A program made the translations under genes and the position numbers. From Odobenus rosmarus divergens (taxonomy: Eukaryota; Chordata; Mammalia; Carnivora; Odobenidae): 64,000 nucleotides of DNA. Position 1 is the first letter of the stretch, and each line of letters starts with the position of its first letter. Below are positions 63,816 through 64,000 of the stretch, in pieces. The stretch is taken from assembly GCF_000321225.1 (NCBI RefSeq), contig NW_004450561.1:1341189-1405188 (forward strand), written 5' to 3'. Under the pieces are notes generated by a model. It was given only the letters and a program-made list of their open reading frames with translations. It ran no database searches and was not told the DNA's origin.

Positions 63816-64000
63816 AACTACCAAAACTGAAACAGGACGAAATAGAAAACTTGAACAGATCAATAACCAGCAAAGAAATTTAATCAGTAGTCAAAAAACT
63901 CCCAACAAACTAAAGTCCAGGGCCAGATGGCTTCACAGGTGAATTCTACCAAGCATTTAAAAGAAGAGTTAGTACCTGTTCTTCTCAAACTATTCAAAAA
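63816..64000 (+). mobile_element. L1 ORF2 central segment, sense (inverted 5' part?)
   Basis: Sense L1 ORF2 text runs to the window end, with pieces such as LPKLKQDEIENLNRSITSKE and then SPGPDGFTGEFYQAF-like residues. This is the region at the start of the reverse-transcriptase domain. It sits head to head with the antisense L1 on its left, as expected for a twin-primed 5' inversion. It is truncated by the window edge. Confidence 0.82.

Larger units (their letters stand above)
48523..64000 (+). other. NOVA1: NOVA1 intron 4 (5' portion)
   Basis: Intron sequence starting with donor GTACAG. The next coding exon (KH2 onward) is not present before the window ends. MIR, LTR-like, L2, Can-SINE and L1 insertions are listed separately. 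The stretches 48561-51118, 51345-52290, 55410-56300, 56545-57133, 57349-58309, 58535-59440, 59505-60810, 60920-61200, 61420-61750 and 61995-62610 are AT-rich and show nothing I can name. Confidence 0.85.

Overview
The window is mammalian nuclear DNA: AT-rich, intron-dominated and full of interspersed repeats. The tRNA-derived SINEs have the carnivore Can-SINE layout: a head like GGGCGCCTGGGTGGCTCAG, a CT-rich middle and an AATAAA-rich tail. Their heads resemble those of bears, mustelids and pinnipeds (Arctoidea) more than dog or cat SINEs. The species call is an inference.

The only host coding sequence is two exons of NOVA1, the neuronal KH-domain splicing regulator, on the + strand. Numbering below follows the human gene. 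Positions 1-38174 are the downstream part of intron 2. Exon 3 (38175-38341) encodes the second half of KH1 and the start of the linker. Intron 3 spans 38342-48450. Exon 4 (48451-48522, 72 nt) is the frame-neutral alternative exon whose inclusion NOVA1 itself represses. Intron 4 begins at 48523 and runs out of the window. Exon 4 and the first 40 nt of the following intron carry a dense YCAY cluster, the NOVA binding motif. The exons for KH1's first half, KH2 and KH3 lie outside.

The introns hold twelve Can-SINEs, several short young L1 3' ends, older L1 pieces, and ancient L2 and MIR relics. About 19.8 kb around the exons (37313-57148) has no Can-SINE. At the right edge an antisense L1 meets sense-strand L1 ORF2 sequence, which looks like a 5' inversion.

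The most notable non-exonic object is at 20574-23944: an intronless, frameshifted copy of L1TD1, the domesticated LINE-1 ORF1-like gene. It is bounded by perfect 17-bp target-site duplications and has a polyadenylation signal and A-tail, so it is a processed pseudogene. A younger L1 fragment sits inside it with its own perfect 17-bp duplication. Its C-terminal part is still open for 367 codons.

No rRNA or functional tRNA gene, CRISPR array or bacterial-type feature was seen.
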